A stretch of 64,000 nt of DNA from Kitasatospora sp. GAS204B. Its GTDB lineage: Bacteria; Actinomycetota; Actinomycetes; Streptomycetales; Streptomycetaceae. Below, in pieces: positions 35,418-43,912 of this stretch. Each line of letters starts with the position of its first letter. Position 1 is the first letter of the stretch. The notes under the pieces were generated by a model. That model searched no databases, was not told the DNA's origin, and saw only the letters and a program-made list of their open reading frames with translations. The stretch is taken from NCBI RefSeq assembly GCF_029892155.1, contig NZ_JARZAG010000021.1, positions 62,001-126,000 of the forward strand. Direction: 5' to 3'. The translations under genes were made by a program, and so were the position numbers.

Positions 35418-36581
35418 ATGAACGACACCCTTGAGCCCCGGCCGCGTGCCGGGGTCGGACGACGCGGATTCCTGACGGCCGCGGGCCTCGCCGCGGCCGG
35501 TGCCGCCGTCGCCGCCGCGACCGGCGGCCGGGCGGTGGCAGCCGCAGGCCAGCCGGCCCGCGCAACGGCCACGACGGGCCACTCCGTACCGCTGGACAGC
35601 GATCCCCACACCCGGACCTGGATGGCGTGGCCGGACAGCACCAGCATCTGGCGCAGGCAGCTCAGCGGCGTCCAGTCGAACATCGCGCTCGTCGCCAGGA
35701 CCATCGCGAAGTACGAGCCGGTCACCATGTGTGCGAACCCGGCGAGCGTCGCCAAGGCCCGCTCCATGTGCGGCGCGGGCGTCACGGTCATCGGCTCGAT
35801 CCCGGTCGACGACTGCTGGATGCGCGACACCGGCCCGATCTTCCGCACCGACGGAGCGGGCGGACTCGACGCCGTCGGCCTCAACTTCAACGGCTGGGGC
35901 GGCAAGCAGACCCACACCAACGACGCGCTGGTGGCCCAGCGCGTCGCGGCCTACCTCGGCATCCCCTTCACCGCCGCCGGTCTCGTCGGCGAGGGAGGCG
36001 CCATCGAGACCGACGCGGCCGGCACCCTGATGGCCACCCGGAGCAGCATCGTCAACACCAACCGCAACCCCACCCTGTCGCAGGCCCAGCTCGAAGCCGC
36101 CATGTGCGCGGCCTACGGCGCCTCCACGGTGATCTGGTTCCCCGGCATCTCGGGCCAGGACATCACCGACGACCACGTCGACGCCACCTCCCGCTTCCTC
36201 GGCGCCGGGACCGCCGCCGTCCAGATCCCGCTGCCCACCGACACCGACATCTGGTCCGACGACGAGCGCCGGCAGCTCCAGATCCTCTCCAGCTCCACCA
36301 ACGCGCTGGGAGCCCCGATCGCGGTCAGCCAGATCCAGGGCCCCGACTACAACCTCATCCGCTCGACGAACCCCAACTTCGTCGGCTCCTACGCCAACTA
36401 CTACCTCTGCAACGGCGCCGTGATCTCGGCCCAGTTCGGCGACACCAACGCCGACGCCGCCGCCGGCGCGACCCTGGCCCAGCTCTTCCCGGACCGCACG
36501 ATCGAACAGCTCGACATCGACTACATCGGAGCGGGCGGCGGCGGCATCCACTGCGTCACCCAGCAACAACCCGTTCCGTAA
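35418..36581 (+). CDS. Tat-exported agmatine-deiminase-family protein
   Basis: 387 residues; GGAGG 6 nt before the ATG at 35418. Twin-arginine signal GRRGFLTAAGLAAAGAAVAAATGG, cleavage around residue 45; no lipobox, so a soluble extracytoplasmic enzyme. Signatures: RTWMAWPDSTSIW, DDCWMRDTGPIF, LNFNGWGGKQTHTNDA, EGGAIETDAAGTLMATRSSIVNTNRNP, QDITDDHVDATSRF, and GGGGIHCVTQQQP with the nucleophile Cys. The fourth deiminase paralogue and the second exported one; last gene of the importer operon, ended by a strong hairpin. It may deiminate substrates before uptake. Confidence 0.9.
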   Translation: MNDTLEPRPRAGVGRRGFLTAAGLAAAGAAVAAATGGRAVAAAGQPARATATTGHSVPLDSDPHTRTWMAWPDSTSIWRRQLSGVQSNIALVARTIAKYEPVTMCANPASVAKARSMCGAGVTVIGSIPVDDCWMRDTGPIFRTDGAGGLDAVGLNFNGWGGKQTHTNDALVAQRVAAYLGIPFTAAGLVGEGGAIETDAAGTLMATRSSIVNTNRNPTLSQAQLEAAMCAAYGASTVIWFPGISGQDITDDHVDATSRFLGAGTAAVQIPLPTDTDIWSDDERRQLQILSSSTNALGAPIAVSQIQGPDYNLIRSTNPNFVGSYANYYLCNGAVISAQFGDTNADAAAGATLAQLFPDRTIEQLDIDYIGAGGGGIHCVTQQQPVP

Positions 36582-36633
36582 CGCGACGAGCGGGGCGGCC
36601 GGTGCTGCCGGCGAGGTGAGTCGGGTTGTCCGA

Positions 36634-36668
36634 GCGATCGGCGGGTGCGGACAGCACCCGCCGATCGC
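36634..36668. terminator. Strong bidirectional terminator hairpin
   Basis: Perfect 15-bp arms (GCGATCGGCGGGTGC and complement), 5-nt GGACA loop, between the converging deiminase and BNR-repeat genes. Confidence 0.8.
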
Positions 36669-36718
36669 GAGACCCGTCGGCCCGCACTCCGGTGGGCCGA
36701 CCGCCGTTCACGCGCGAG

Positions 36719-39406
36719 TCAGTTGTCGCCGGGCCGGTTGCCGCGCGGCAGCCGGTTCAGGTCGAACGACCAGATGCCGCGTCCGTGGGTGGCCGCGTAG
36801 AGGTCGCCGTCCGGGCCGATCCGCAGCTCCAGCACCGCCGTGGTCGGCAGGTCCTTGCCGAGCACCTTCCAGTCGGTGGCGCCGGGGGCGCGGTAGAAGG
36901 CGGCCAGGTCCGTGCCGAGCGCCAGGCCGCCGCCGGGCACGATCCGGATGCTGTCGGCCGGGACGTCGGGCAGGTTGGCCGAGATGTCGGTCCACGTGGC
37001 GCCGCCGTCACGCGACTCGAAGACGTGACCGATGCCCGCGCCGGGGCCCTCGGTCCAACTCCGGGAGAAGCCGCTGATGGTGACGTAGACGTGGCTCGCG
37101 TCGGCCGGGTCGACGTCGAAGCCGGAGATGTACCGGTTGGGGATGGTGCCGTCGACGGGCAGGTTCAGCTGGTGCCAGCCGGTGCCGTCCGCGTTGCCGG
37201 TCGCGATGCCGCGGGTGAAGCCCTGGTTGTTGCAGGGCCCGCACCAGCCGGCGTAGACGGTGCCGCCGGAGGCGACGACGGCGGTGGCCAGGTGGCCGGC
37301 GCCCAGGTCGTAGGCGCTGGTCCAGTCGCTGGTGCTGCGGATCGCGTAGCCCTTGTTCTGCACCCAGACGTGCTGGCCGCCGGCGACCCAGGTGTCGGGG
37401 TTCTTGGCGTCGGCGGCGATCGGGGCGATGAAGCGCGCGGCGCCGGTGGCCTTGTCGGGCGGGGCGACCTCGTACTCGGTGGCCTTGGTCGGGTCGGTGG
37501 TCCAGGCGCCGTTGTTGACGCCGCAGTCCTGGGTGACCCACATGTCCAGGTTGGTGTACTCCTGGGCGATGTTGCAGCCGTTGTTCGGGTCGACGATGGT
37601 GTCGCCGCCGTCGCCGCCGAAGTTGGATCCCATCACCTTGTCGCCGGCGCGCAGGACGGACTGGCCGTTGTCCTGCAGGCCGCCGCTGACGATGACGCCG
37701 TGGCCGGCCGGGTCCTTGCCGACGCCCACCGAGTAGTACTGCAGGGTGTCGATGGTGCCGTCGTTGAGCGAGGTCCAGTCGGTGGCGTGGCCGGAGGCGT
37801 CGACCGCGCCGTTCAGCGGGCGGCGGTAGATGCCGCCGTCGTTGCCGACGTAGACCGACGTCTTGCCGTGGTAGCTGCCGACCGCGACCGCGTGCTGGTC
37901 GGAGTGGGTGGTCTGGGAGCAGTCACCGGTCTGCTTGGTCGGGTCGATGCCCCAGCACGGGAAGCCGAAGTTCCAGTACGGGCCGGGGGTGTTCCAGCTG
38001 GTGCCGCCGTTGGTGGTCTCGAAGACCTCCTCCAGGCCGGCGTACAGATGGTCCGGGTTGTTCGGGTCGACCTGGAGGAACTGGTTGTACCAGGACTGGA
38101 TACCGGGCTGGTAGCCGGCGCCCTGCAGCGCCGAGCCGGAGCCCATCAGCTTGTTCTTGTCCGCGATCAGCGTCCACGGACCCAGCGGTGAGCCGGACTT
38201 GGAGACGTAGATGCCCTGCAGACCGCTGTCCGGGTTGGTGTTCAGCAGGTTCGGCGACTCGTCGATCGCGTAGTAGCGCGAGCCGTCCGTGGAACGGGCG
38301 AAGGTCACGTTGCCGACGTCGGCCGCGTCGCTCGGCAGGTCGCCCAGCGAGCTGACGCGCTGCCAGCTGCCGTCCGGTGCCTTGCTGTAGAAGCCGTTGT
38401 AGGTGTCACCGCTGCGCCAGCCGACCGCGAGGACGACCTTGGAGGGGTCCTTGGGGTCGATCGCGATGTCATTGGCGATGTTCTTGTACGGCGCGCTCGG
38501 GTCCGAGGCCATCGAACCGCCGGGCAGGTAGTCCGGGTTCGGGGCGAACTCCAGCGTCCACGGGCCCGACAGCGTGGTGGTGGAGTGGCTCCAGACACCG
38601 CGACTGGTCGCCGCCCAGACCTTGTCACCGGCGAAGCGCAGCGCGTGGATGGTGGTGCTCTCCAACTCCGCACCGCCGACCCGGTCGCCGGGCTGGAACT
38701 CGCCGTGCTTGGGGTCGGACAGCACGTACACGCCGGTGCCGACGAAGGAGGTGGCGCCGGTGTTGGACTCGCCGGTGGCGTACCAGAGCCGCCCGCCACC
38801 GTCGAGGCCGAGCGCGCCGGTGGAGAGCGAGGGCAGCTTGTTCGAGATGGGCTGCCACTGGCCGCCGCCGGTGCGCGAGCGGAACACGCCGCCGTTGGCG
38901 CCGCCCGCGTAGACGTAGCCGTCGTCGTCGGCGGCTATGCCGGTGATCCGGCCGGTGACGTCGCCGGCGCCGCCGCTCGAGTTGGAGTTGACGTCGCGGT
39001 AGCGCGGATCGTCCGAGTTGTACGGCTTGTTGGTGACCTGGTCCCAGGAACCGGAGGTGTGGTCCAGGGACTGCAGCTGGGACCACGCGGCGCCGTACGC
39101 GCCGGGCGCCACGACGCCGGGCGCGGTGCGGGCCTCGGTGTACTGGGCGGTCGACTCGGCCGAGTTGAAGGCGTCGTCGTCCCCGCCGTCGCCGCCCGGT
39201 GTCGCCGCGTTCGCGGTGGCGAGGGAGTTGGCGTGATGACCGGACGCGGCCTGCTGGGCGTGCGCTGCGCCGACCGCTGCCAGGTGGCGGACGTTCCACG
39301 GCACGGCGCTGTTCGCGGGTGCCGCGGCGGCCTGGGTGACGGCGAGTCCGAGAGCGGTGAATGTGACGGCGCAGATCATGAGCCGTCGTTGATGCCTGAT
39401 GGGCAC
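36719..39406 (-). CDS. Large secreted BNR/sialidase-type beta-propeller protein
   Basis: 895 residues from a GTG at 39406 (GGAGGAG upstream). Signal RRLMICAVTFTALGLAVTQAAAA, cleavage near residue 31. From ~150 on, repeated propeller-blade motifs are seen: DGYVYAGGANGGVFRSRTGGGQWQPIS, SVYVGNDGGIYRRP, HVFESRDGGATWTDIS (Asp-box SxDxGxTW) and AATHGRGIWSFDL at the end. This is the VPS10/sortilin-like glycosyl-hydrolase or exo-alpha-sialidase-like fold. I see no complete sialidase arginine triad, so a carbohydrate-binding propeller without known hydrolase activity is possible. Contains two Cys pairs (NFGFPCWGID, AGWCGPCNNQ). Monocistronic. Confidence 0.8.
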   Translation of the reverse strand: MPIRHQRRLMICAVTFTALGLAVTQAAAAPANSAVPWNVRHLAAVGAAHAQQAASGHHANSLATANAATPGGDGGDDDAFNSAESTAQYTEARTAPGVVAPGAYGAAWSQLQSLDHTSGSWDQVTNKPYNSDDPRYRDVNSNSSGGAGDVTGRITGIAADDDGYVYAGGANGGVFRSRTGGGQWQPISNKLPSLSTGALGLDGGGRLWYATGESNTGATSFVGTGVYVLSDPKHGEFQPGDRVGGAELESTTIHALRFAGDKVWAATSRGVWSHSTTTLSGPWTLEFAPNPDYLPGGSMASDPSAPYKNIANDIAIDPKDPSKVVLAVGWRSGDTYNGFYSKAPDGSWQRVSSLGDLPSDAADVGNVTFARSTDGSRYYAIDESPNLLNTNPDSGLQGIYVSKSGSPLGPWTLIADKNKLMGSGSALQGAGYQPGIQSWYNQFLQVDPNNPDHLYAGLEEVFETTNGGTSWNTPGPYWNFGFPCWGIDPTKQTGDCSQTTHSDQHAVAVGSYHGKTSVYVGNDGGIYRRPLNGAVDASGHATDWTSLNDGTIDTLQYYSVGVGKDPAGHGVIVSGGLQDNGQSVLRAGDKVMGSNFGGDGGDTIVDPNNGCNIAQEYTNLDMWVTQDCGVNNGAWTTDPTKATEYEVAPPDKATGAARFIAPIAADAKNPDTWVAGGQHVWVQNKGYAIRSTSDWTSAYDLGAGHLATAVVASGGTVYAGWCGPCNNQGFTRGIATGNADGTGWHQLNLPVDGTIPNRYISGFDVDPADASHVYVTISGFSRSWTEGPGAGIGHVFESRDGGATWTDISANLPDVPADSIRIVPGGGLALGTDLAAFYRAPGATDWKVLGKDLPTTAVLELRIGPDGDLYAATHGRGIWSFDLNRLPRGNRPGDN

Positions 39407-39591
39407 CTGGTGCTCCTCCCCATGTACTGCCGGGCGCGCGCGGTGTCGGACGCCTCGGCGAAGCATCAAGCAGCCTCCCGGGTGCGGCTGTTGGAGGGGA
39501 AGGGAAGATCAGGTTGCGAAACCATAAAGATCACCACCCGGCCGGGGCCTCGTCCAAGGCGCCCGCCGGTCCACGGCGGCGTCACGGCGAG

Positions 39592-39930
39592 CTACGAGGT
39601 CGCGGCCGAGTGGGACGGTGCGGCGGTGCCACGATGCACCGGGTCGACCGGGTTCTCGACGCCCCCGGACCCGGGGGCGGTCGCGGTGGGTGCCGTGGTC
39701 GTGGGTCTCGTGGTCGTGGGGGAGAACGTGTGCTCGGGGGCGGACGGTGTGACCGGAGTTCGGGGCGGGCTCGTCGGGGTGGCCGCCCTGGTCGCCCCCG
39801 CCGACGACGGTGACGGCGACGTGCTCGCAGTAGCAGGCGCCGACGACCGACCCCCACCGCTGGAACCGCAGGCCGACAGCGACGCGATGATCGCCGCGCC
39901 GGCGATGAGGGCCTGCGCCCGCCTCTTCAT
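39592..39930 (-). CDS. Small Pro/Ser/Thr-rich lipoprotein
   Basis: 112 residues; GGAGAG 7 nt before the ATG at 39930. Lipoprotein signal KRRAQALIAGAAIIASLSAC, lipobox Cys at residue 21. The mature part is almost entirely low complexity (Gly/Ser, then Thr/Pro repeats such as TTTRPTTTAPTATAP) with no predicted globular domain. Probably a surface spacer protein; function unknown. Confidence 0.6.
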   Translation of the reverse strand: MKRRAQALIAGAAIIASLSACGSSGGGRSSAPATASTSPSPSSAGATRAATPTSPPRTPVTPSAPEHTFSPTTTRPTTTAPTATAPGSGGVENPVDPVHRGTAAPSHSAATS

Positions 39931-40171
39931 CTGACGACTCTCCGAGTTCCGTCCGGGCCGCCCGATCCGGGCATCGGCGACTTGGACGATACGGGCCGGG
40001 GGTTGGTTCCCGCATCCCGCGACGGTGGTCGTGGGGTGCGGAGGAAGCTCGCAAACCACCCTCGCGCACCGGGAGTTGTCGGGCCGCCAAGCAGCCGGAT
40101 CCCGCCCGAATCGACGGGGAGCGGGGGAGGTCTGCTGCTGCGGCGATCGCTGGGGCCCGCCGGTCAAGGTT

Positions 40172-40225
40172 TGGTAATGATTGTCATCTCGGGGTCGCTG
40201 TCGGTAGAGATGAAAACCATTTCTA
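40172..40225 (+). promoter_or_regulatory. Zur-type operator/promoter region of the zinc-binding protein gene
   Basis: Two AT-rich Zur-like sites: TGGTAATGATTGTCATC (40172-40188) and TGAAAACCATTTCTA (40211-40225), the latter close to the streptomycete Zur consensus TGAAAATGATTTTCA. A promoter TTGTCA-N18-TAGAGA (40181-40210) lies between and under them, so bound Zur-Zn would block it. The rest of 39931-40302 shows no gene. Confidence 0.6.
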
Positions 40226-40302
40226 TCTAGGGTGAGGGTCGTCCACCGGAACTGGGCCCCGCCGCGTCCGCGGCCGGGTCCGCATGCGAGGAGTAGCCCG
40301 TC

Positions 40303-41265
40303 ATGAGCGCCGCCCTGTCCAGCAAGGTCCGCCGTCAGCCGCTCAGATTCCTGCTCGGCGCGGCCGCCGTCGCGGCGCTCGCGGCCACCAGTGCTTGCTC
40401 CACCACGTCGAAGGCCGCCTCGGGCGGATCCTCGGCCGGCGGCTCGAAGGTGATCCAGGTGGTGGCGGCGGAGAACTTCTGGGGCAGCATCGCCACCCAA
40501 CTCGGTGGCTCGCACGTGAAGGTGTCGAGCATCATCACCAACCCGGACACCGACCCGCACTCCTACGAGCCGACCGCCGCCGACGGCCGCACGATCGCGG
40601 GCGCCGACTACGCGATCACCAACGGGATCGGCTATGACGCGTGGTCGGACAAGCTGCTGGCCGCGAACCCGGCGCCGAACCGGACCGCGTTGAAGGTCGG
40701 CGACCTGGTGGGGAAGAAGGAGGGCGACAACCCGCACCAGTGGTACTCGCACGACAGCGTGTACAAGGTGATCGACCAGATCACCGCCGACTACAAGAAG
40801 ATGGACCCGGCCGACGCGGCGTACTTCGACTCCCAGAAGCAGTCCTTCGAGACGCAGACGCTGGCGCAGTACAACCAGTTGGAGTCGGACATCAAGGCGA
40901 AGTACGCGGACACCCCGATCGGCGCCTCCGAGTCGATCGTGACGCCGCTGGCCGAGAGCGTCGGCCTGAAGATGCTCACCCCCGAGACCTTCCTGGACGC
41001 GGAGAGCGAGGGCACCGACCCGACCGCGGCCGACAAGTCGACCATCGACCAGCAGATCGCGACCAAGGCGATCAAGATCTACGTGTACAACACCCAGAAC
41101 TCCAACCCCGATGTCGTGGCCCAGGTCAACGCGGCCAAGGCGCAGGGCATCCCGGTGGCCGAGGTCACCGAGACCCTCGCGCCGGCCAGCAGCACCTTCC
41201 AGGACTGGCAGACCAAGGAGTTGCAGGGCATCGCGGACGCACTGAAGCAGGCGACGGGCAAGTGA
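40303..41265 (+). CDS. znuA: Zinc ABC transporter substrate-binding lipoprotein (ZnuA-like)
   Basis: 320 residues; lipoprotein signal FLLGAAAVAALAATSAC with the Cys near residue 32. Cluster-A1 metal-binding features: QVVAAENFWGSIATQLGG, then DPHSYEPTAADGRTIAGAD (His ligand in DPHSYE), NPHQWYS (His), the long central helix, and ASESIVTPLAESVGLKMLTPETF and VYNTQNSNPDVVAQV towards the C-terminus. There is no long His-rich loop. Two Zur-like boxes sit at its promoter. The stop overlaps the start of the ATPase gene (GTGA), but that ATPase is truncated, so the importer cannot be complete locally. Confidence 0.88.
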   Translation: MSAALSSKVRRQPLRFLLGAAAVAALAATSACSTTSKAASGGSSAGGSKVIQVVAAENFWGSIATQLGGSHVKVSSIITNPDTDPHSYEPTAADGRTIAGADYAITNGIGYDAWSDKLLAANPAPNRTALKVGDLVGKKEGDNPHQWYSHDSVYKVIDQITADYKKMDPADAAYFDSQKQSFETQTLAQYNQLESDIKAKYADTPIGASESIVTPLAESVGLKMLTPETFLDAESEGTDPTAADKSTIDQQIATKAIKIYVYNTQNSNPDVVAQVNAAKAQGIPVAEVTETLAPASSTFQDWQTKELQGIADALKQATGK

Positions 41266-41534
41266 GCATCCACCCGACCGAAGCGGTCCGAACGCACCTG
41301 GAGCACGCCGGAACCGGCGAGCAGCCGGTGCTGTCGTTGCGTGGCGCGGCCGTGCGGGTGGGCGGGCGGACCCTGTGGTCGGGTGTGGATCTGACCGTGG
41401 GGGCAGGGGAGTTCACCGCCGTCCTCGGCCCCAACGGGGTCGGCAAGTCCACGCTGGTGAAGGTGCTGCTGGGGGTGCTGCCGGCGGCGGCCGGCGAGGT
41501 GCGGGTGCTGCTGCGGCAGCGCCCGCCGTCTTGA
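41262..41534 (+). pseudogene. Truncated zinc ABC transporter ATPase (ZnuC-like)
   Basis: Only 90 codons. After a normal start coupled to znuA, it shows an A-loop region (LSLRGAAVRVGGRTLWSGVDLTV) and intact Walker A (VLGPNGVGKSTLVK), then GEVRVL, and diverges immediately into LRQRPPS-stop. Full ZnuC proteins have ~250 residues including signature, Walker B and H-loop. Breakpoint near 41506. The permease and zur genes that normally follow in streptomycetes are absent; a WXG100 operon begins instead. A deletion or rearrangement product, certainly not a working ATPase. Confidence 0.85.
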
Positions 41535-41586
41535 CATTCCTTTAACTCCCGCTTGGCACAACCTCCCTGACGCTGCGTTAAAGTCG

Positions 41587-41602
41587 TGCGATGGCCATCG
41601 CA
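41587..41602. promoter_or_regulatory. 16-bp perfect palindrome before the WXG100 operon
   Basis: TGCGATGGCCATCGCA lies 23 bp upstream of the WXG100 ATG, downstream of a possible promoter element TTGGCA/TAAAGT. Candidate operator; the regulator is unknown. Confidence 0.45.
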
Positions 41603-41625
41603 TTGCGCGGTGACAAGGGGGAACG

Positions 41626-41919
41626 ATGTCGGATTTCACAGTTGACGTGAACGCGCTTGCCCAGCTGTCGAAGGACTTGCAGGGTTGCGCCGACGAGCTC
41701 GACCACGGGCTGAAAGCCCTGCACGACGCAGGCGCCGCCGGGCTCGGGTTCGACTTCCTGGACGGCTCGTGCAAGCACTTCCAGGACAAGTGGGAGTACG
41801 GCCTCAAGAAGGTCCAGGAGTGCGTCAAGACGCTGCACGAAGGGCTGGACCAGGCGCAGCAGAACTACGCGCAGACCGAGCAGGGCCTGGCCACCGAATT
41901 CGGGGCGGGCACCTCGTGA
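41626..41919 (+). CDS. WXG100-like small helical protein
   Basis: 97 residues, nearly all helical with a short turn in the middle: helix 1 VDVNALAQLSKDLQGCADELDHGLKAL, turn/loop GAAGLGFDFLDG, helix 2 CKHFQDKWEYGLKKVQECVKTLHEGLDQAQQNYAQTE. The W-E-Y-G at the start of helix 2 stands in for the W-x-G turn but is one residue longer. No signal peptide. Length and hairpin design fit ESX/type VII-secreted proteins, which form dimers with a partner; the next gene, overlapping by 4 bp, is the likely partner. Confidence 0.78.
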   Translation: MSDFTVDVNALAQLSKDLQGCADELDHGLKALHDAGAAGLGFDFLDGSCKHFQDKWEYGLKKVQECVKTLHEGLDQAQQNYAQTEQGLATEFGAGTS

Positions 41920-43250
41920 GCGAGCAGCGGAGCTGGGCCGGCCTGGGCTTCAACCCGGCGCCCGGCGACCAGGGCGTGGTGACCGGACTCAGCAGCAACC
42001 TGCGCCAGGTGGCCGGCCACCTGGTCTCCGTGCACGCCACCTTGACCAGGATCGCGGCAGGGCAGGACGAGTGGACCGGGCAGGCGGCCCAGGCGTTCGG
42101 GGGCCACCTCGGCAAGCTGCCCGGCTACCTCCAGGACGCGTCCGACTCCATCACCGAGGCGTACCAGGAACTCGACAAGTGGTACCAGTCGCTGGCGGCG
42201 AACCAGCCGCGCGCGGCCTCGCTGGACGACCAGGCGGCGGCCGCCCGCAGCACACTGGCCGAGGCCGAGACGGAGCATCAGGGCGCGGCGGCCGCGCCCG
42301 ACCTGCAACTCGCCGGTCAGCGGTTCCCGGACCAGGCCTCGCAGACCGCCGCCCAGAATCGGTACAACGCCGCCAAGGCGCAGCTCGACGCCGCCTCGGC
42401 GAAGATCCAGAGCGCCTCCGAGACCGTCGACTACTACGTCGGGCAGGGTCACGACCTGGGCGGCGCACACGAGGCGGACGCCCGGAACGCGGCCGCCCGC
42501 ATCAGGTCGGCGGCCGACAGCAAGGCCCCGCCGGAGCCCGGGCTGTTCCAGCGGATCGGGCACTGGCTCAACCAGCACGGAGCCGACCTGCTGAGCGTGG
42601 CCGCCGCGCTGACCGGAGTGGTGGCGATCTTCTGCCCGGCGCTCGCCATCGTCGCGATCGGGCTCAGCGTGCTCGCGGCCGGTGCGCACGCCCGTCAGTA
42701 CGGACTGAGCGGGCTGTGGCCCCCGAACGCCAAGAACATCGGCAATGACCTCACCCTCGCCGGCGACCTGCTCGGCGCGGTGCCCGGGGTCGGCATTGCG
42801 GTGAAGGGGTCGCGGGTGGGCCTGAAGGCCGCGGAGGGTGCGCGGGCGGCGGACGGTCTGCTGGGCGCGGCCAAGGTCGGGCTCAAGACCGGAGCCAAGG
42901 AGGCCAACGCGCTGGCCCGTGGCATCGACCCGGCGACCCCGTTGCTCAGCAAGCCCGCCGAGTGGGCCGCGGTGAAGATGGGCGTCGCCCCGGAGAAGGC
43001 ATGGGACATCGCCGACCGCGTGCAGGCGGGCATCACCACCGGGCTGACCGTGCCGACCATCTACTCGCTCGGCGTGGACAACCAGGGCCCGGGCCTGGCC
43101 AACGGCGTCAACTACACCACCGGCGCGGGCAACGCGATCGGCGGCATCGGCAGTGCCTCCGGGATCAAGACGAAGCGGGTCCAGGGCACCGTCGGCACGC
43201 TGCTGACCCTCGGCAACCTGGTGGGCATCGGCGTCTGGATGGGCCGGTGA
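41916..43250 (+). CDS. Putative type VII-secreted protein with helical N-terminus
   Basis: 444 residues from a GTG overlapping the previous stop. The N-terminal ~205 residues are helical and WXG-like (VTGLSSNLRQVAGHLVSVHATLTRIAAGQDEWTGQAAQAFGGHLGKLPGYL, with the WTG turn at ~54), then a long coiled-coil-like region. Two hydrophobic helices follow (SVAAALTGVVAIFCPALAIVAIGLSVLAAGAHA), then a Gly/Ala-rich part (LLGAVPGVGIAVKGSRVG) and a C-terminal region with no recognisable toxin motif. The architecture resembles polymorphic type VII effectors, but the C-terminal domain is unassigned. Confidence 0.72.
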   Translation: MSEQRSWAGLGFNPAPGDQGVVTGLSSNLRQVAGHLVSVHATLTRIAAGQDEWTGQAAQAFGGHLGKLPGYLQDASDSITEAYQELDKWYQSLAANQPRAASLDDQAAAARSTLAEAETEHQGAAAAPDLQLAGQRFPDQASQTAAQNRYNAAKAQLDAASAKIQSASETVDYYVGQGHDLGGAHEADARNAAARIRSAADSKAPPEPGLFQRIGHWLNQHGADLLSVAAALTGVVAIFCPALAIVAIGLSVLAAGAHARQYGLSGLWPPNAKNIGNDLTLAGDLLGAVPGVGIAVKGSRVGLKAAEGARAADGLLGAAKVGLKTGAKEANALARGIDPATPLLSKPAEWAAVKMGVAPEKAWDIADRVQAGITTGLTVPTIYSLGVDNQGPGLANGVNYTTGAGNAIGGIGSASGIKTKRVQGTVGTLLTLGNLVGIGVWMGR

Positions 43251-43912
43251 ACGCCGGCCCCGCGCCGACGCTCTGGTTCGAGGCACCGATCGGCTTCACC
43301 GAACTGCCGCTGGACGCCGACCCGGCGGAGCGGACCACCCAGGTGCTGGAGGGGCTGGACGCCTTCTACCCGCAGGCCACGGCCGAGCAGAAACTCAGCG
43401 CCGCGCTGAGCGGCGAGGCCGGGCTGCGGGAGCAGTTGGCGCAGGGCCTGGTCTACGGGGCGAGTTGCCGCTACCACGCCGAGGACGGCCGGGCGATCCA
43501 CGGCCTGTTCCAGCTCTACGTGCGTGCCGAGGCGGTCGGCGAGCCGCTCACCTTCGCCCAGCGCAACGCCGGTCCACTGGCCGCCGCCCGCCCGCAGGCC
43601 GAGGTCGGAGTGCTCGGCCTGCCCTGCGGTCGGGCGCTGGTGACCACCGAGGACAGCGTGGTGCCGGTGCCCGGCCGGACCTTCGGCATCGCCGAGGACG
43701 GCACGGCGACGGTGCGTCAGATCCAGGCGCTGCTCGCCCACCCGGGCGCGCGGCACCTGGTCGCGGCGGTCTTCAGCACCGAGGATCTCGGGTACTGGGA
43801 GGAGTGGCTGCCGCTCGTCGCGGCGGCACTGAGCGGGCTCTCGTTCTACCCGCCGCAGGAGCAGGCGGTCGGCGGCGGTGTGAGCGACCGGATCCGGGAG
43901 GCCTTCGGGTGA
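43247..43912 (+). CDS. Hypothetical cytoplasmic protein of the WXG100 operon
   Basis: 221 residues, GTG overlapping the previous stop (GTGA). No signal or membrane helix. Starts with PTLWFEAPIGFTELPLDADPAERTTQVLEGL, a pattern seen in actinobacterial type VII-associated proteins of unknown function; later segments ALVTTEDSVVPVPGRTFGIAEDGTATVRQIQALL and FSTEDLGYWEEWLPLVAAALSGLSF are beta/alpha mixed. It may act as a chaperone or cytosolic partner for the secreted neighbour (inference). Confidence 0.65.
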   Translation: MNAGPAPTLWFEAPIGFTELPLDADPAERTTQVLEGLDAFYPQATAEQKLSAALSGEAGLREQLAQGLVYGASCRYHAEDGRAIHGLFQLYVRAEAVGEPLTFAQRNAGPLAAARPQAEVGVLGLPCGRALVTTEDSVVPVPGRTFGIAEDGTATVRQIQALLAHPGARHLVAAVFSTEDLGYWEEWLPLVAAALSGLSFYPPQEQAVGGGVSDRIREAFG

